A stretch of DNA of 64,000 nucleotides, taken from Paenalkalicoccus suaedae (GTDB taxonomy: Bacteria > Bacillota > Bacilli > Bacillales > Salisediminibacteriaceae). The DNA lies in NCBI RefSeq assembly GCF_006965545.2, contig NZ_CP041372.2:2418001-2482000 (forward strand), written 5' to 3'. This document shows, piece after piece, positions 44,713 through 53,748 of the stretch (positions are counted from its first letter, which is position 1; each line of letters opens with the position of its first letter). A program made the position numbers and the translations under genes. The notes below the pieces were generated by a model. The model ran no database searches. It saw only the letters and a program-made list of their open reading frames with translations, and was not told the DNA's origin.

Positions 44713-44804
44713 TTTGAATGCACCTCCGTGTATATCTTGGTATTTCCTCCTAAGGAGAAAATCATGCAATATTCTTTCATCATTTCTTCTAATTGTTCTT
44801 CCAT
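44709..44804 (-). CDS. 31-residue leader ORF overlapping the lonA start
   Basis: A short ORF ([12 protein letters not shown]...) that ends TGA inside the GTGA at the lonA start, so the two would be translationally coupled. AAAAGG lies before its ATG, a weak site. Upstream is a small palindrome CGTTAG/CTAACG (44818-44836). It might be a leader peptide controlling lon or simply chance. I do not recognise it. Confidence 0.3.
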   Translation of the reverse strand: MEEQLEEMMKEYCMIFSLGGNTKIYTEVHSK

Positions 44805-44944
44805 TTTAGCCTTTTGACGTTAGGTTGTCTAACGCACCGCCTTATTGCTATTGCCTTGATGGGTAGTTGCTAAACGTTGTAGCGATAAAAGGTGGAGATA
44901 CATGCAAAAAGGAACGGTTCGAATGCTGGGATACTTAGGTATAG

Positions 44945-45062
44945 CTTCGCACGAACGAATCGGAGGTTTTTGCCTCGGTTGAAGGATCGTTTGCGTCAGT
45001 TGATTCTTCATAAGCGCCACTTGCACGAGCTGTTGCGTCACTTACTAATATTCGTTTGCGTC
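44945..45062. repeat. Possible degenerate 21-bp array (TTGCGTC motif)
   Basis: TTGCCTC or TTGCGTC starts at 44970, 44991, 45033 and 45056, with a weaker AGCGCCA at 45012. The steps are 21, 42 (two units) and 23. The region 44805-45160 between lonA and the clpX terminator has no gene I can support. The match is too degenerate for certainty. Confidence 0.3.
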
Positions 45063-45160
45063 TGGCACATCGATCTCTATTACCTTACATAACCTAACCT
45101 CAAATCAACCCTATTTAACACGCGGCCATCACTATCTAGATGTCAAGCTTGTCCATCTGT

Positions 45161-45199
45161 AAAAAAAAGTGCTGCCCCAACCTTAATTGGGACAGCACC
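45161..45199 (-). terminator. Terminator after clpX
   Basis: GTGCTGTCCCAA pairs with TTGGGGCAGCAC around a short AT loop. Eight T follow on the minus strand. It lies 24 bp past the clpX stop. Confidence 0.95.
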
Positions 45200-45222
45200 A
45201 GAGAGAAAGTGAGGAGGGCGAC

Positions 45223-46494
45223 TTACGCGCTCTCTTTCGGTTCCTCTTTATCGATAATTTCTTCGCCCTGTTCATCTAATAGCATCGGACGCTTTTTATC
45301 ACGAACTGTTTCGTCAGTGATAATACACTTAGAAATGTCATCACGAGATGGAAGCTCGTACATAACATCAAGCATCATGGATTCAATGATGGATCTAAGT
45401 CCACGAGCACCTGTTTTACGTTCAATTGCTAACTTAGCAACTTCACGAAGTGCTTCATCAGTAAACTCTAGTTCTACATCATCTAAGTCAAGAAGCTTCT
45501 GATACTGTTTGACTAAGGCATTTTTAGGCTGCGTTAATATTTCAACAAGAGCAGCTTCATCTAAATACTCTAGGCTCGCAATAACTGGTAGACGACCGAT
45601 AAACTCTGGGATTAGTCCGTAGCGAAGTAAATCCTCAGGTAAAATCTTCGATAGGTATTGGTGCTCTTCAAGCTCGCCGTTTTGTACGTCAGAGCCGAAG
45701 CCAATTACTTTCTTACCAAGACGACGCTTGATAATTTGATCGATTCCGTCAAATGCTCCACCAACAATGAAGAGAACATTTGTTGTATCAATCTGGATAA
45801 ATTCTTGATGAGGATGCTTACGTCCACCTTGTGGAGGAACGCTTGCTTGCGTACCTTCAAGAATTTTTAGAAGCGCCTGCTGAACACCTTCACCTGATAC
45901 ATCACGTGTAATAGATGGATTTTCAGACTTACGTGCTACCTTATCGATTTCATCAATGTAAATGATGCCTCGCTCCGCTTTTTCAACATCATAATCAGCT
46001 GCTTGGATTAGCTTTAGGAGGATGTTCTCAACGTCTTCCCCAACATAACCAGCCTCTGTTAATGAAGTTGCATCCGCAATAGCAAATGGTACATTTAGAA
46101 TTCTAGCTAACGTCTGAGCAAGAAGTGTTTTACCGCTTCCTGTAGGACCTAGTAGACAAATGTTACTCTTAGCAAGCTCTACTTCGTCGTTTTTGCTAGA
46201 TGCATTAATACGCTTATAGTGATTGTAAACGGCTACAGAAAGCGTCTTTTTCGCTTGATCCTGACCGATAACGTAATCATTAAGAATATCACGGATTTCC
46301 TGTGGCTTTGGAATGTCCTCCATTTCCACTTCTTCCTCTGTCCCTAGCTCTTCTTCCACGATCTCTGTGCATAGCTCAATACACTCGTCGCAAATATAAA
46401 CTCCAGGACCGGCAACTAATTTTCGAACTTGGTCTTGTGTTTTACCGCAAAAAGAACACTTTAGCTGTCCTTTTTCTTCGTTAAATTTGAACAT
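45223..46494 (-). CDS. clpX: ClpX, ATPase subunit of the ClpXP protease
   Basis: A 423-residue AAA+ unfoldase. The N-terminal zinc-binding domain has the CSFC and CDEC pairs (about 14-40). Walker A is [15 protein letters not shown] and Walker B is IIYIDEIDK. The IGF loop that docks onto ClpP is at [10 protein letters not shown], and [10 protein letters not shown] marks sensor 2. The start follows GAGGGG. Position between tig and lonA is standard. Confidence 0.97.
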   Translation of the reverse strand: MFKFNEEKGQLKCSFCGKTQDQVRKLVAGPGVYICDECIELCTEIVEEELGTEEEVEMEDIPKPQEIRDILNDYVIGQDQAKKTLSVAVYNHYKRINASSKNDEVELAKSNICLLGPTGSGKTLLAQTLARILNVPFAIADATSLTEAGYVGEDVENILLKLIQAADYDVEKAERGIIYIDEIDKVARKSENPSITRDVSGEGVQQALLKILEGTQASVPPQGGRKHPHQEFIQIDTTNVLFIVGGAFDGIDQIIKRRLGKKVIGFGSDVQNGELEEHQYLSKILPEDLLRYGLIPEFIGRLPVIASLEYLDEAALVEILTQPKNALVKQYQKLLDLDDVELEFTDEALREVAKLAIERKTGARGLRSIIESMMLDVMYELPSRDDISKCIITDETVRDKKRPMLLDEQGEEIIDKEEPKESA

Positions 46495-46722
46495 AAATGT
46501 TCACCCCTCTTTGAATGATTGAAACACACAGATGAAAAATATCCAAGCAATATGTTTTTAGTTTCTACAACTATATTGTACGTCTTGCTAATCTAAATTA
46601 ATCATCTTAAACAAAAACTCTTTCTCTTAATATAGAAGAAAGTCGTTCTGGCTACTTCTGGCATTAATTGTATCACAACGATGTGTATCTTCATAAGAAA
46701 AGCTATTGCGTGAATTCAATAT

Positions 46723-46752
46723 AGGATAATTGATTAGAAAACGTTCTGTCAA
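46723..46752 (-). promoter_or_regulatory. Possible sigma-A promoter of clpX
   Basis: On the minus strand a perfect TTGACA is followed after 18 nt by TATCCT, about 230 bp upstream of clpX and just beyond the tig terminator. The intervening leader shows nothing else that I recognise. Confidence 0.45.
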
Positions 46753-46784
46753 CCATCCTGACATCCGTTTAAATTATGTATAAA

Positions 46785-46808
46785 GCAAGGCGCGAATTCG
46801 CGCCTTGC
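46785..46808 (-). terminator. Terminator after tig
   Basis: A perfect 24-nt palindrome (GCAAGGCGCGAA and its complement) followed on the minus strand by TTTAT, 20 bp after the tig stop. Confidence 0.8.
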
Positions 46809-46827
46809 CAAATGGTTATGCTACTGC

Positions 46828-48120
46828 TTATTTTTGTTTGCTGTTGTCTACAAGGAAGTCGATCGCTTTGCGAACTTTTAGATCACCTTTAAGTGTATCT
46901 GTTCCACCTTGCATAGCAAGAAGTTGCTCAATCTCTTCAACTGGACGCTTGTACATGTCAGCCATGTTTTGAAGCTCTGCTTTTACATCTTCTTCAGATG
47001 CTTCAAGGTTCTCTGCGTTTGAAATTGCTTCAAGCGTTAGGTTCATGCGAACGCGCTTTTCTGCATCATCAGCAAATTGAGCCTTCATGCCTTCTTCGTC
47101 TGTTTGAGCGAATTGGTAGTACATGTCTAGAGACATACCTTGAGACTGTAGACGCTGACCAAACTCTTGTAGCATTCTGTCAATCTCTGTATCTACCATT
47201 GCTTTTGGAAGATCGATCGTTGCATTTTCAGTTGCTTTTTCAACAAGAGCGTCCTTCATGCTCATTTCCGCTTCTTGCTTCTTGTCGTTTTCTAGGCGCT
47301 CACGAAGTGCTGATTTCATTCCTTCGAATGACTCATACTCTTCGTTTACGTCTTTTGCAAACTCATCGTCAAGCTCTGGAAGCTCTTTACGCTTAATGTC
47401 GTGTAGCTTCACTTTGAATGTAGCCGGCTTACCAGCTAATTCTGGAGCGTGGTATTCTTCAGGGAATTCCACTTCAACATCTTTCTCTTCTCCAGCTTTC
47501 ACACCTACTAGCTGCTCTTCAAATCCTGGAATGAATGATCCAGATCCGATTTCTAGAGAGTAGTTATCCGCTTGTCCACCTTCGAAAGCTTCACCGTTAA
47601 CAAATCCTTCAAAGTCAAGAACGACTGTATCGCCATCTTGTACTTCTCCGTCTTCGATTGCTACTAGGTCAGCATGCTCGTTTTGTAAACGAGTGATTTC
47701 TTCCGTAACTTCTTCGTCTGTAACTTCTGCAGTTGCAGCTTCAACTTCAAGACCTTTGTACTCGCCAAGCTCAACTTCCGGCTTCACTGTAACAGTTGCG
47801 CGGAATGTTAATGATTGACCTTTCGCCATATCATCGATATCGATGTCTGGACGATCTACAGGGTCAATTCCTGCTTCTTCTACAGCTTCTGAATATGCTT
47901 GTGGAAGCAAGATATCTAAAGCATCTTGGAATAGTGCTTCTACGCCAAAACGTTGTTCAAAAATCGGACGAGGAATCTTCCCCTTACGGAATCCAGGTAC
48001 GTTAACCTGCTTCGCTACCTTTTTGAACGCTTGATCTAATGCATTGTCTACGCGCTTGCTGTCTACTTCGACAGTCAAGACACCTGTGTTACCTTCTTGT
48101 TTTTCCCAGTTTACTGACAT
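46828..48120 (-). CDS. tig: Trigger factor
   Basis: A 430-residue ribosome-associated chaperone and peptidyl-prolyl isomerase. The ribosome-binding loop is in [19 protein letters not shown] (about 32-50). An FKBP-type domain (about 150-245) includes [20 protein letters not shown], and the C-terminal helical arm runs to the end. The ATG at 48120 follows GGAGGG; the longer in-frame version lacks a comparable site. The protein is very acidic, as others here. Confidence 0.96.
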   Translation of the reverse strand: MSVNWEKQEGNTGVLTVEVDSKRVDNALDQAFKKVAKQVNVPGFRKGKIPRPIFEQRFGVEALFQDALDILLPQAYSEAVEEAGIDPVDRPDIDIDDMAKGQSLTFRATVTVKPEVELGEYKGLEVEAATAEVTDEEVTEEITRLQNEHADLVAIEDGEVQDGDTVVLDFEGFVNGEAFEGGQADNYSLEIGSGSFIPGFEEQLVGVKAGEEKDVEVEFPEEYHAPELAGKPATFKVKLHDIKRKELPELDDEFAKDVNEEYESFEGMKSALRERLENDKKQEAEMSMKDALVEKATENATIDLPKAMVDTEIDRMLQEFGQRLQSQGMSLDMYYQFAQTDEEGMKAQFADDAEKRVRMNLTLEAISNAENLEASEEDVKAELQNMADMYKRPVEEIEQLLAMQGGTDTLKGDLKVRKAIDFLVDNSKQK

Positions 48121-48227
48121 ACTAGTTATTCCCTCCAACAATAATCATTTCTCTGTTCAGTTGATTACAACCCTTATATTATAACATAGACATCTTTCAT
48201 TTCAACGCTTAATACTTCACCTATGTA

Positions 48228-49265
48228 TTAGCTATCTAGACCAGGGCTAAACATAACCCCTTCTACTTCTTTTAATTGAGAAACTACGTAAGCAACTCTC
48301 TCTTTGTCTGTATCATACTCGCCAATTATTGATTCTTCCTCTTCCTCAAACCCTAGCATTGTAAATCCTGTTATATGTAATGAACATGCCCAGCTATCAA
48401 TATCTGCAGGAACTGGCTTTTTAGGATAAAGCGCAAACAAATAGTGCCACCAAACCTGCTGGATAACCTCTAATAAAGAAGGGTTCTTTTGATTTAACAC
48501 TTCTTCGAGCCGATCTAAAACCGCCTTTCCAAAATCCTCGTGGAAGACGTTCTCTAGCGTCGCAATATCTACTTGATAATCCTGACCAAACTTATGTACG
48601 TCTACTCGTTCGTCCGCGTCAAGCTCTTTAAGCATTTGCAAGACATAGCTTTTTAACACAGGGTTGTTTTGCTTTCCCTTTAAGAAAACACGGTACGCTT
48701 CAATGACATCCTGAAGCTCATAGTTACTCAGCTGCTGAATGGCACCCCATTGCTGATCGACGCTACCGTCCTCAAGCATCGTAAGCAAATCTTCCTTCGG
48801 TGTTGAAAAAACTGCACGATCTTCCTCCACTATCGGCTCGTCATTTTCTGTCATTTGTCTTGCAAATGAAAGGATATGGAAAAACGACTCTGCCATAGAA
48901 GATGGAAGCTTGTCTTCTTCAAGCAACCCTTCTAAAATATCAACCACCTGCTGATAGTCTCCAATTTGTATTAATAAAGAGACATACACTTTGACGATAT
49001 CATAATATTCTCCGATACCTTCATTAAGCATGGATTCACAGTGAAGACGCGCTTCCTGAAGGCGATTTAACTCAATATTCGTGATAACAAGTCCATACCT
49101 AGCCTGCGGATGCTCTGGTTCGAGATCTGTTGATTGTTGAAAGTAGGTTAACGCATCAAAATACTTTTTCTCTTTTAACGCACTCATCCCTCTATCTACT
49201 AGCTTCGAGACAAGACCAGGAAAAAGAATCACATTATCCTCGCGATCATCTGCACGTTTCGCCAT
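48228..49265 (-). CDS. TPR repeat protein (YsoA-like)
   Basis: A 345-residue cytoplasmic protein of tetratricopeptide type. The repeats are best seen at about 25-120, where A-L-x-Y-F-Q-Q-S-x-x-L-E-P-E-H-P and the following A-R-Y-G-L helices fit the TPR pattern. The rest is helical with acidic stretches. It is much longer than a simple TPR adaptor. B. subtilis has the TPR gene ysoA in this location after tig. No catalytic motif is visible. The ATG at 49265 follows AAGGTGGG. Confidence 0.8.
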   Translation of the reverse strand: MAKRADDREDNVILFPGLVSKLVDRGMSALKEKKYFDALTYFQQSTDLEPEHPQARYGLVITNIELNRLQEARLHCESMLNEGIGEYYDIVKVYVSLLIQIGDYQQVVDILEGLLEEDKLPSSMAESFFHILSFARQMTENDEPIVEEDRAVFSTPKEDLLTMLEDGSVDQQWGAIQQLSNYELQDVIEAYRVFLKGKQNNPVLKSYVLQMLKELDADERVDVHKFGQDYQVDIATLENVFHEDFGKAVLDRLEEVLNQKNPSLLEVIQQVWWHYLFALYPKKPVPADIDSWACSLHITGFTMLGFEEEEESIIGEYDTDKERVAYVVSQLKEVEGVMFSPGLDS

Positions 49266-49482
49266 GCTACTACCCACCTTTTTCGTAAACATATTTACCT
49301 AGCTATAGTGTATCAATTTACATTCGGAAAGACAAACACTTGTTTTACCGTGAGTTCCTCCTCCAATAGTATGATAATTCACCTCAAAATAGTATTCACT
49401 ATTTTCGTGGAAAATAAACGTTGTACGTTTGGTTCGTTTAAATAGTTTGTTCTTTTAAAAACCTGATCTGTTTTTCAACAAC

Positions 49483-49510
49483 AAAAAAACCCCTTCAAAT
49501 AAAGGAGTTA
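49483..49510 (-). terminator. Terminator next to the prophage attachment site
   Basis: AACTCCTT pairs with AAGGGGTT, followed on the minus strand by TTTTT. It stands right behind the tRNA-Arg 3' fragment and looks like the original tRNA terminator. Confidence 0.7.
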
Positions 49511-49521
49511 AAAGTTAAGTA

Positions 49522-49536
49522 TGGCGTCCCAGGAGG
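49522..49536 (-). other. Probable prophage attachment site (tRNA-Arg 3' end)
   Basis: On the minus strand CCTCCTGGGACGCCA equals the last bases of a Bacillus tRNA-Arg: end of the T arm, acceptor strand CTGGGAC, discriminator G and CCA. The rest of the tRNA is absent and phage genes begin beyond it. A terminator follows in tRNA orientation. This is the pattern left when a phage integrates into the 3' end of a tRNA gene and the intact tRNA lies at the other end, here outside the window. Confidence 0.65.
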
Positions 49537-49685
49537 ACGTATATATAAGGAAGAAACTAGCTTTATATAAAGGTTCTTGTCCGTTCTTGTATAGAATTTG
49601 TATAGAAAGATTAGTATCTAATGTGTTGTTTAGACTTTATATGATGTAAACTTGCTGTACTGAATTATAACACGAGGTGTTAATT

Positions 49686-49952
49686 ATGACAGATGCAGAG
49701 CGCAAGTTAATGCGTATCATAACTAATATGTACCAACAGAAAGATCGCAAAGCGACATTTCGATTTCTAGAGATTTATACAGGTAAGAATAGAAACGAAT
49801 TAGTGAATGTGCTGAGGTCTTTAGAAGAAAAGGGTAAAATAGAGGTTGATTACGCAGGCAAGGTAGCAATGTTAATAGAAGAATATGGTCATGAGAAACG
49901 GGCACGTTGGGAACGTGAATCTAGTGAACGAAATAAAGGTACGAAGGGGTAA
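49686..49952 (+). CDS. Small winged-helix-like DNA-binding protein
   Basis: An 88-residue protein on the plus strand at the prophage edge. It begins MTDAERKLMRIITNMYQQ and contains a probable helix-turn-helix (about 25-50: FRFLEIYTGKNRNELVNVLR), followed by a wing-like EKGKIEVDYAGKVAML segment and a very basic C-terminus. GAGGTG sits 6 bp before the chosen ATG. Function unknown; possibly a phage regulator. A terminator covers its stop. Confidence 0.65.
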   Translation: MTDAERKLMRIITNMYQQKDRKATFRFLEIYTGKNRNELVNVLRSLEEKGKIEVDYAGKVAMLIEEYGHEKRARWERESSERNKGTKG

Positions 49953-49969
49953 AATACCCCTCTTTTTTT
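49944..49969 (+). terminator. Terminator of the winged-helix-like gene
   Basis: AAGGGGTA pairs with TACCCCT around a 2-nt loop, followed by a run of T. The stop codon TAA is in the stem. Confidence 0.8.
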
Positions 49970-50321
49970 ATCTAACACTGTCATCTAATGCAGGGTTGTA
50001 ATCTATATCATTATGCTTAAGTTGGCTGTAATCAGGCTTTTGGTAAGGATCTTCTTTTACTTCTGTATCACCTTGTAAGGTTGCAATAATAGCAGCAATG
50101 CCCATTAGTATTGCACCGAACACTAACGAACTAAGTAAAGAAGCTCCTGCGATCCACCAGCGCAATGGGTGTAAAACTCCCTCGTCAATTGTCATATCGC
50201 CCACGCTATAGGGAGGCACTGTATATAGAAAGAAGCCTATACCGATAGCTCCCAACACTCCTACTATCATAATAATTACACCTAACCCAAATGCAAACGA
50301 TCTGATTCCATCAACATTCAT
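49968..50321 (-). CDS. Small prophage membrane protein
   Basis: A 117-residue protein with two hydrophobic segments (about 10-35 and 55-85), linked by a short hydrophilic loop, and an Asp/Lys-rich tail. No known family recognised. The start at 50321 follows AAGGAGTG; a slightly longer in-frame start exists but is weaker. It lies after the lysis cassette. Possibly a spanin-like, immunity or morons-type function, not shown by sequence. Confidence 0.55.
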   Translation of the reverse strand: MNVDGIRSFAFGLGVIIMIVGVLGAIGIGFFLYTVPPYSVGDMTIDEGVLHPLRWWIAGASLLSSLVFGAILMGIAAIIATLQGDTEVKEDPYQKPDYSQLKHNDIDYNPALDDSVR

Positions 50322-50395
50322 GCGCCCACTCCTTTTACCATTACTATACACTAGAGGGGGTTGTTATCCAATTGTAAATTATCAACTTATGTATG

Positions 50396-50414
50396 AAAGG
50401 GGCACTGCCCCTTT
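50396..50414. terminator. Hairpin between amidase and membrane protein
   Basis: AAAGGGGCA pairs with TGCCCCTTT. T-runs occur on the plus side, so it may act in either direction. It ends two bases before the amidase stop. Confidence 0.55.
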
Positions 50415-50415
50415 T

Positions 50416-51027
50416 TTATTTTATCAAGCCTAGTCGATCTAACATAGCAGCCATTTCTTGGCGCGTCATCGGCTCTTGTGGTCGTTTTCCATCTACAATA
50501 CCTGCTTGCGTCGCTTTTACCCATACACTTCTTGCCCAAGGACTTGGTTCGTTTGTCGGTTGATTGCTCACTGTTAACGCCTCCCTTAATTGTTGTCTAA
50601 CTCTCACCATGCTTGTACCTGGGCATGCCGTTCGAGCACCAGTAAACTCATTATGACCTTTGACATTATTAACTGTGATTTTAAGTCTATCCATGGCGAG
50701 TTGGCAACGCTCGCGCCACGCCTTTTCTTGAGCATTTGTAAAGCTACCATTGCCCACCAAACAAATATGATACGTATAACTGTTATGATTGCCTACGCCG
50801 TTCGTGACCATGTTAGCGTCATAGCAAATCTGCACAGTTCCATCGCGAAGTATAATTTCGTGATAGCCTCCTGTTATCCATTCGAGAGTCTTCCAGTAGT
50901 TCCAAAATGTATCGAAGTCGCCATCATCCGTTGCGCTATGATGACGAGCAATGACGGTGACGTCAGATTCTTGACGCCTGCTTGACCGTTTGGGTGTACG
51001 ACTGCGAATGTCCTGTGTTTTAGTCAT
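50416..51027 (-). CDS. Phage endolysin, N-acetylmuramoyl-L-alanine amidase
   Basis: A 203-residue amidase_2/PGRP-type endolysin. The zinc ligands fit ARHHSATDDG (His at about 29), KGHNEFTGARTACPG (His about 124, Cys about 133). An aromatic GGYHEIILRDG strand lies near residue 54. The C-terminal 40 residues (WARSVWVKATQAGIVDGKRP, then MTRQEMAAMLDRLGLI) are an SLH-like wall-binding tail common in Bacillus phage endolysins. It cleaves peptidoglycan at lysis. Its ATG overlaps the holin stop by 4 bp. Confidence 0.92.
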   Translation of the reverse strand: MTKTQDIRSRTPKRSSRRQESDVTVIARHHSATDDGDFDTFWNYWKTLEWITGGYHEIILRDGTVQICYDANMVTNGVGNHNSYTYHICLVGNGSFTNAQEKAWRERCQLAMDRLKITVNNVKGHNEFTGARTACPGTSMVRVRQQLREALTVSNQPTNEPSPWARSVWVKATQAGIVDGKRPQEPMTRQEMAAMLDRLGLIK

Positions 51028-51506
51028 GCTACACCATCCTTATCTTTTTTTGACTCATCTTTACTTTCAAAAGCCTTTATTGCCTTAATTGCAAAAGTAG
51101 GAAGCCTCATGCCGATTCTTCCTAGATTCTCGGTAATACTAATTGCCTCATTAGCTAAATACCATAAAATTGCTGCTCCGACTGCCGATAAGTGAAACTC
51201 ACCTATTTCAAGTGGACCATCTGCTAGTTCTGCATAGACATTGTCTGCATGGTAGGCTAGTGTAATCACACCAAAAATAAACATCTTTTTAGTGACTCCC
51301 CAAAAACCTTCCCTGGCCGATAGTTCTTCGTTACGCCATGCGGCTGCTAATCCTGTAAGCCAGTCGAATGTGACAAAAACAAAAAGAGCAGTCAGAAAAA
51401 CTGACCACTCTCCCCACAGGAACGATATTAATGTTGTCACAAATCCCGTTCCTATTTTAGCTGAGTTTAAGGCTATGTCACCCATTAAAACACCCTTTCC
51501 TTTCAT
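51024..51506 (-). CDS. Phage holin, phage_holin_4 family
   Basis: A 160-residue membrane protein with three or more hydrophobic segments (about 20-50, 75-95, 105-125) and a Lys/Asp-rich tail. The middle ALFVFVTFDWLTGLAAAWR block followed by a K-K-M-F-I-F segment is typical of the phage_holin_4_1 family. It forms the lesions that let the downstream amidase through. Two starts are possible, 51506 (GGAGG, longer spacing) or the ATG seven codons later. Confidence 0.9.
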   Translation of the reverse strand: MKGKGVLMGDIALNSAKIGTGFVTTLISFLWGEWSVFLTALFVFVTFDWLTGLAAAWRNEELSAREGFWGVTKKMFIFGVITLAYHADNVYAELADGPLEIGEFHLSAVGAAILWYLANEAISITENLGRIGMRLPTFAIKAIKAFESKDESKKDKDGVA

Positions 51507-51529
51507 TATAAATCGCCTCCTTGAAGAAT

Positions 51530-52660
51530 CTATCTAAATACTTCCCCCGAGACTTGGCGCAAAGAGCGCCTTATCTTTGATGTGATATTTAGTTTGTTCG
51601 TTCCAAACTGTAAATTAACTTTCTGCCCTTCTCTTTCGTAGATTTCTGTAACTTCTGTGATTCTTGTGTTTAATGTGACGCCCCACGATTTATTCCGGAG
51701 AGTAACGATATCTCCTAAATAAAAATCACGTTCATAAACGAAAGTTTGTTGATCTGCTAAACGCCCCTCATAAGACAACTGAGTTGCTAATTCTTCGAGT
51801 ATTTCTCTCCCGGCTTGAGTGATTTCTTCTATAATAACTTCATTCGATTTTGGGTTACCTTCGTCATCTTCTTCTGAAACCCTTGCATCTACAAATGTTT
51901 CAAAACGATCAAAGCCTTCATCTTCCCCTACTATCACCACCCTTCGGTCCTGCTTCTCTCCTTCCCCTCCTACATAAGCTACATTGGCGTAGTCAAGAAA
52001 GGACTCAATGTATGATTGTTCCATAATTGATTCAAAGTCAGGCGATAGGATAACAGGGGGGACATCAACCTGTCCTGCAGAACGATCGGTACCTTCATAA
52101 ACTTCAAATACAATATTTTGGTTCTCATAATCTAAAGATGCCTCATATCCGAGCTTGGACAGATTAGAGAAATCCTCTAATACATTGGATAGATTGTCCC
52201 ATCTTCGTTCACCAATAATATTTATTCCTCGATTATGACCATCTGCAATACTCACGTTAGGAAACGAACGTCTAGGATCCGACGTATTTACTAAAGTTTT
52301 ATCAATAAAGTGCTTCATGACGGATTCAGCATTTCCGTTAAACTCTAAGTTGGTGTGACCTGATTCGGGTATAACCAACCTTCTTTTTACTATCCCATCA
52401 AGCGTTACACCCTTTACAGTCAAAATTTCTTCATCACCTTCCTCAAATTGCTTATATAAGATCAAACCTGCTTTTCTAAGACTACCGCCAACTACAACAA
52501 TATTGTCTTTAATTAGTTGGTCTACATAAGGTGAATCTACATTTAGTTTTAATGTGAAAGAGCCAGGTCTATTCCACCTTCGAACAATACTGAATGACGA
52601 ATAAATATCTATCTCACCTATTCGTTCAAAATCTAGATTTAGAATTCGTATTGCGTTCAT
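51530..52660 (-). CDS. Siphovirus Gp37-like tail protein (ReqiPepy6 type)
   Basis: A 376-residue protein. It opens IRILNLDFERIGEIDIYSSF and has the RRWNRPGSFTLKLNVDSPY block, followed by an endopeptidase-like or tail-spike fold with GVTLDGIVKRRLVIPES. This profile fits the siphovirus ReqiPepy6 Gp37-like family found in the tail tip of Gram-positive siphoviruses, usually directly after Dit. Here it is separated from Dit by about 4 kb and lies directly before the holin. AAGGAGG precedes the start. Confidence 0.8.
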   Translation of the reverse strand: MNAIRILNLDFERIGEIDIYSSFSIVRRWNRPGSFTLKLNVDSPYVDQLIKDNIVVVGGSLRKAGLILYKQFEEGDEEILTVKGVTLDGIVKRRLVIPESGHTNLEFNGNAESVMKHFIDKTLVNTSDPRRSFPNVSIADGHNRGINIIGERRWDNLSNVLEDFSNLSKLGYEASLDYENQNIVFEVYEGTDRSAGQVDVPPVILSPDFESIMEQSYIESFLDYANVAYVGGEGEKQDRRVVIVGEDEGFDRFETFVDARVSEEDDEGNPKSNEVIIEEITQAGREILEELATQLSYEGRLADQQTFVYERDFYLGDIVTLRNKSWGVTLNTRITEVTEIYEREGQKVNLQFGTNKLNITSKIRRSLRQVSGEVFR

Positions 52661-52680
52661 TTATACCTCCTTAATTAAAT

Positions 52681-52711
52681 AAAAAAGTTCTCTATGAAGG
52701 AGAACTTTTTG
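52681..52711 (-). terminator. Terminator after the prophage coiled-coil membrane protein
   Basis: AAAAGTTCTC pairs with GAGAACTTTT around TATGAAG, with T on the minus-strand side. It lies upstream of the Gp37-like gene. Confidence 0.75.
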
Positions 52712-52746
52712 ATAAATATAGTAATTTATAATCTGCCTTATAAATA

Positions 52747-53334
52747 TTAGTATTCGAAAATAACTTCCCAATAGACGTAAGAATTTTTTATATTTTTTAA
52801 AACTATATTTAGACCTCCCTCACCATCTTCAGTAAAATTGTATAGACTGTCATTTACTCTTAAACCATCTCTAGTAAATACTTGGAACAAAATAATTCTG
52901 TTTGCTGAAAAATTTCTTGGTACCACTAATTTAAATGTTGAATCCTGAACTGTACTCGTTCCCCTCATATATCCTATTTGAGAGTTATTTTTTGAAATCG
53001 AATTAAATTCGGATTTAATCAAACTTCTAAAATCTTTATTGTAAGATTCAAGATTTATTTTAAATTCCCTGTTCGATTCTTTCATTAAATTTATTTGCTC
53101 CATAGCTTCAGTTTCTACCTTATTTATTCCTTTCTCTATACCTGCTTTAACTGCATTATTCACTAGAAAATATAAAGCAATACCCACTGCTCCAATAAGT
53201 GCTACGAAAACACCTAGTAATGAATAGAACCAAGTAATGTTATTCGAGATATTTTCCTGGAACAATTCTATTCTGTCAGATAGAGCATTAAATCTTAATT
53301 CTATTTCATTCATTCTAATGATAATATCTTCCAT
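52747..53334 (-). CDS. Coiled-coil membrane protein in the prophage (moron candidate)
   Basis: A 195-residue protein. Residues 1-30 are amphipathic (RMNEIELRFNALSDRIELFQ), one membrane helix follows (about 34-58), then a coiled coil and a beta-rich C-terminal domain (about 120-195). The start is the ATG at 53334 behind AAAGGAAG. Codon use is clearly more AT-rich than neighbouring phage genes, so it looks recently acquired. It has its own terminator. Domain plan is unlike tail components; a superinfection or host-modifying role is possible but unproven. Confidence 0.55.
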   Translation of the reverse strand: MEDIIIRMNEIELRFNALSDRIELFQENISNNITWFYSLLGVFVALIGAVGIALYFLVNNAVKAGIEKGINKVETEAMEQINLMKESNREFKINLESYNKDFRSLIKSEFNSISKNNSQIGYMRGTSTVQDSTFKLVVPRNFSANRIILFQVFTRDGLRVNDSLYNFTEDGEGGLNIVLKNIKNSYVYWEVIFEY

Positions 53335-53515
53335 TCCAATGCTTCCTTTCTGCCTTAATCTATTTGCAAATAAGTATAGCATCTATTTAAAAAATAATTG
53401 TATTTTAAATGAATGAAAGTCCAAATAGATGAGTAATATATAACATCAATTAATAATTTATCAATACTATTTTAAAGCCTTTGATCCTATTAGCTTTAAT
53501 TAGGAGGTGAATTTT

Positions 53516-53662
53516 ATGATGTGTAGGCACTGTAAAAAGAATTCTATTTATATATTAAAATGCAGACTAGACTATTCTCATCAAGGAGATCTTATTTGTG
53601 ATGTAAAGTGCAATAACTGCAGTAGGAGCTCTACCTTGCTGTATTATTTCTCAAGCAGATAA
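53516..53662 (+). CDS. Small zinc-ribbon protein on the opposite strand of the prophage
   Basis: A 48-residue ORF with a perfect AGGAGGTGA before the ATG. The protein has two Cys pairs, CRHC near the start and CNNC about 30 residues on, with further single cysteines, a likely zinc ribbon. It is the only plus-strand gene inside the structural region and is flanked by AT-rich DNA. A terminator follows. No family recognised; it may be a moron or a small regulator. Confidence 0.6.
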   Translation: MMCRHCKKNSIYILKCRLDYSHQGDLICDVKCNNCSRSSTLLYYFSSR

Positions 53663-53669
53663 TCGATTC

Positions 53670-53693
53670 AAGAGGGGGAGGTAACCCCCTCTT
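53670..53693. terminator. Terminator after the zinc-ribbon gene
   Basis: AAGAGGGGG pairs with CCCCCTCTT around AGGTAA. It can serve both the plus-strand gene and minus-strand transcription arriving from the baseplate genes. Confidence 0.8.
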
Positions 53694-53748
53694 AGAATTA
53701 CTTTGAATAGTAATGATGAACAAACTCAAGTTCACTGTAAAATTTGTC

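Noticed and set aside
44820-45110. lonB or a remnant of it
   Set aside because: No AAA or protease motif in any frame of the interval, which is only about 400 bp.
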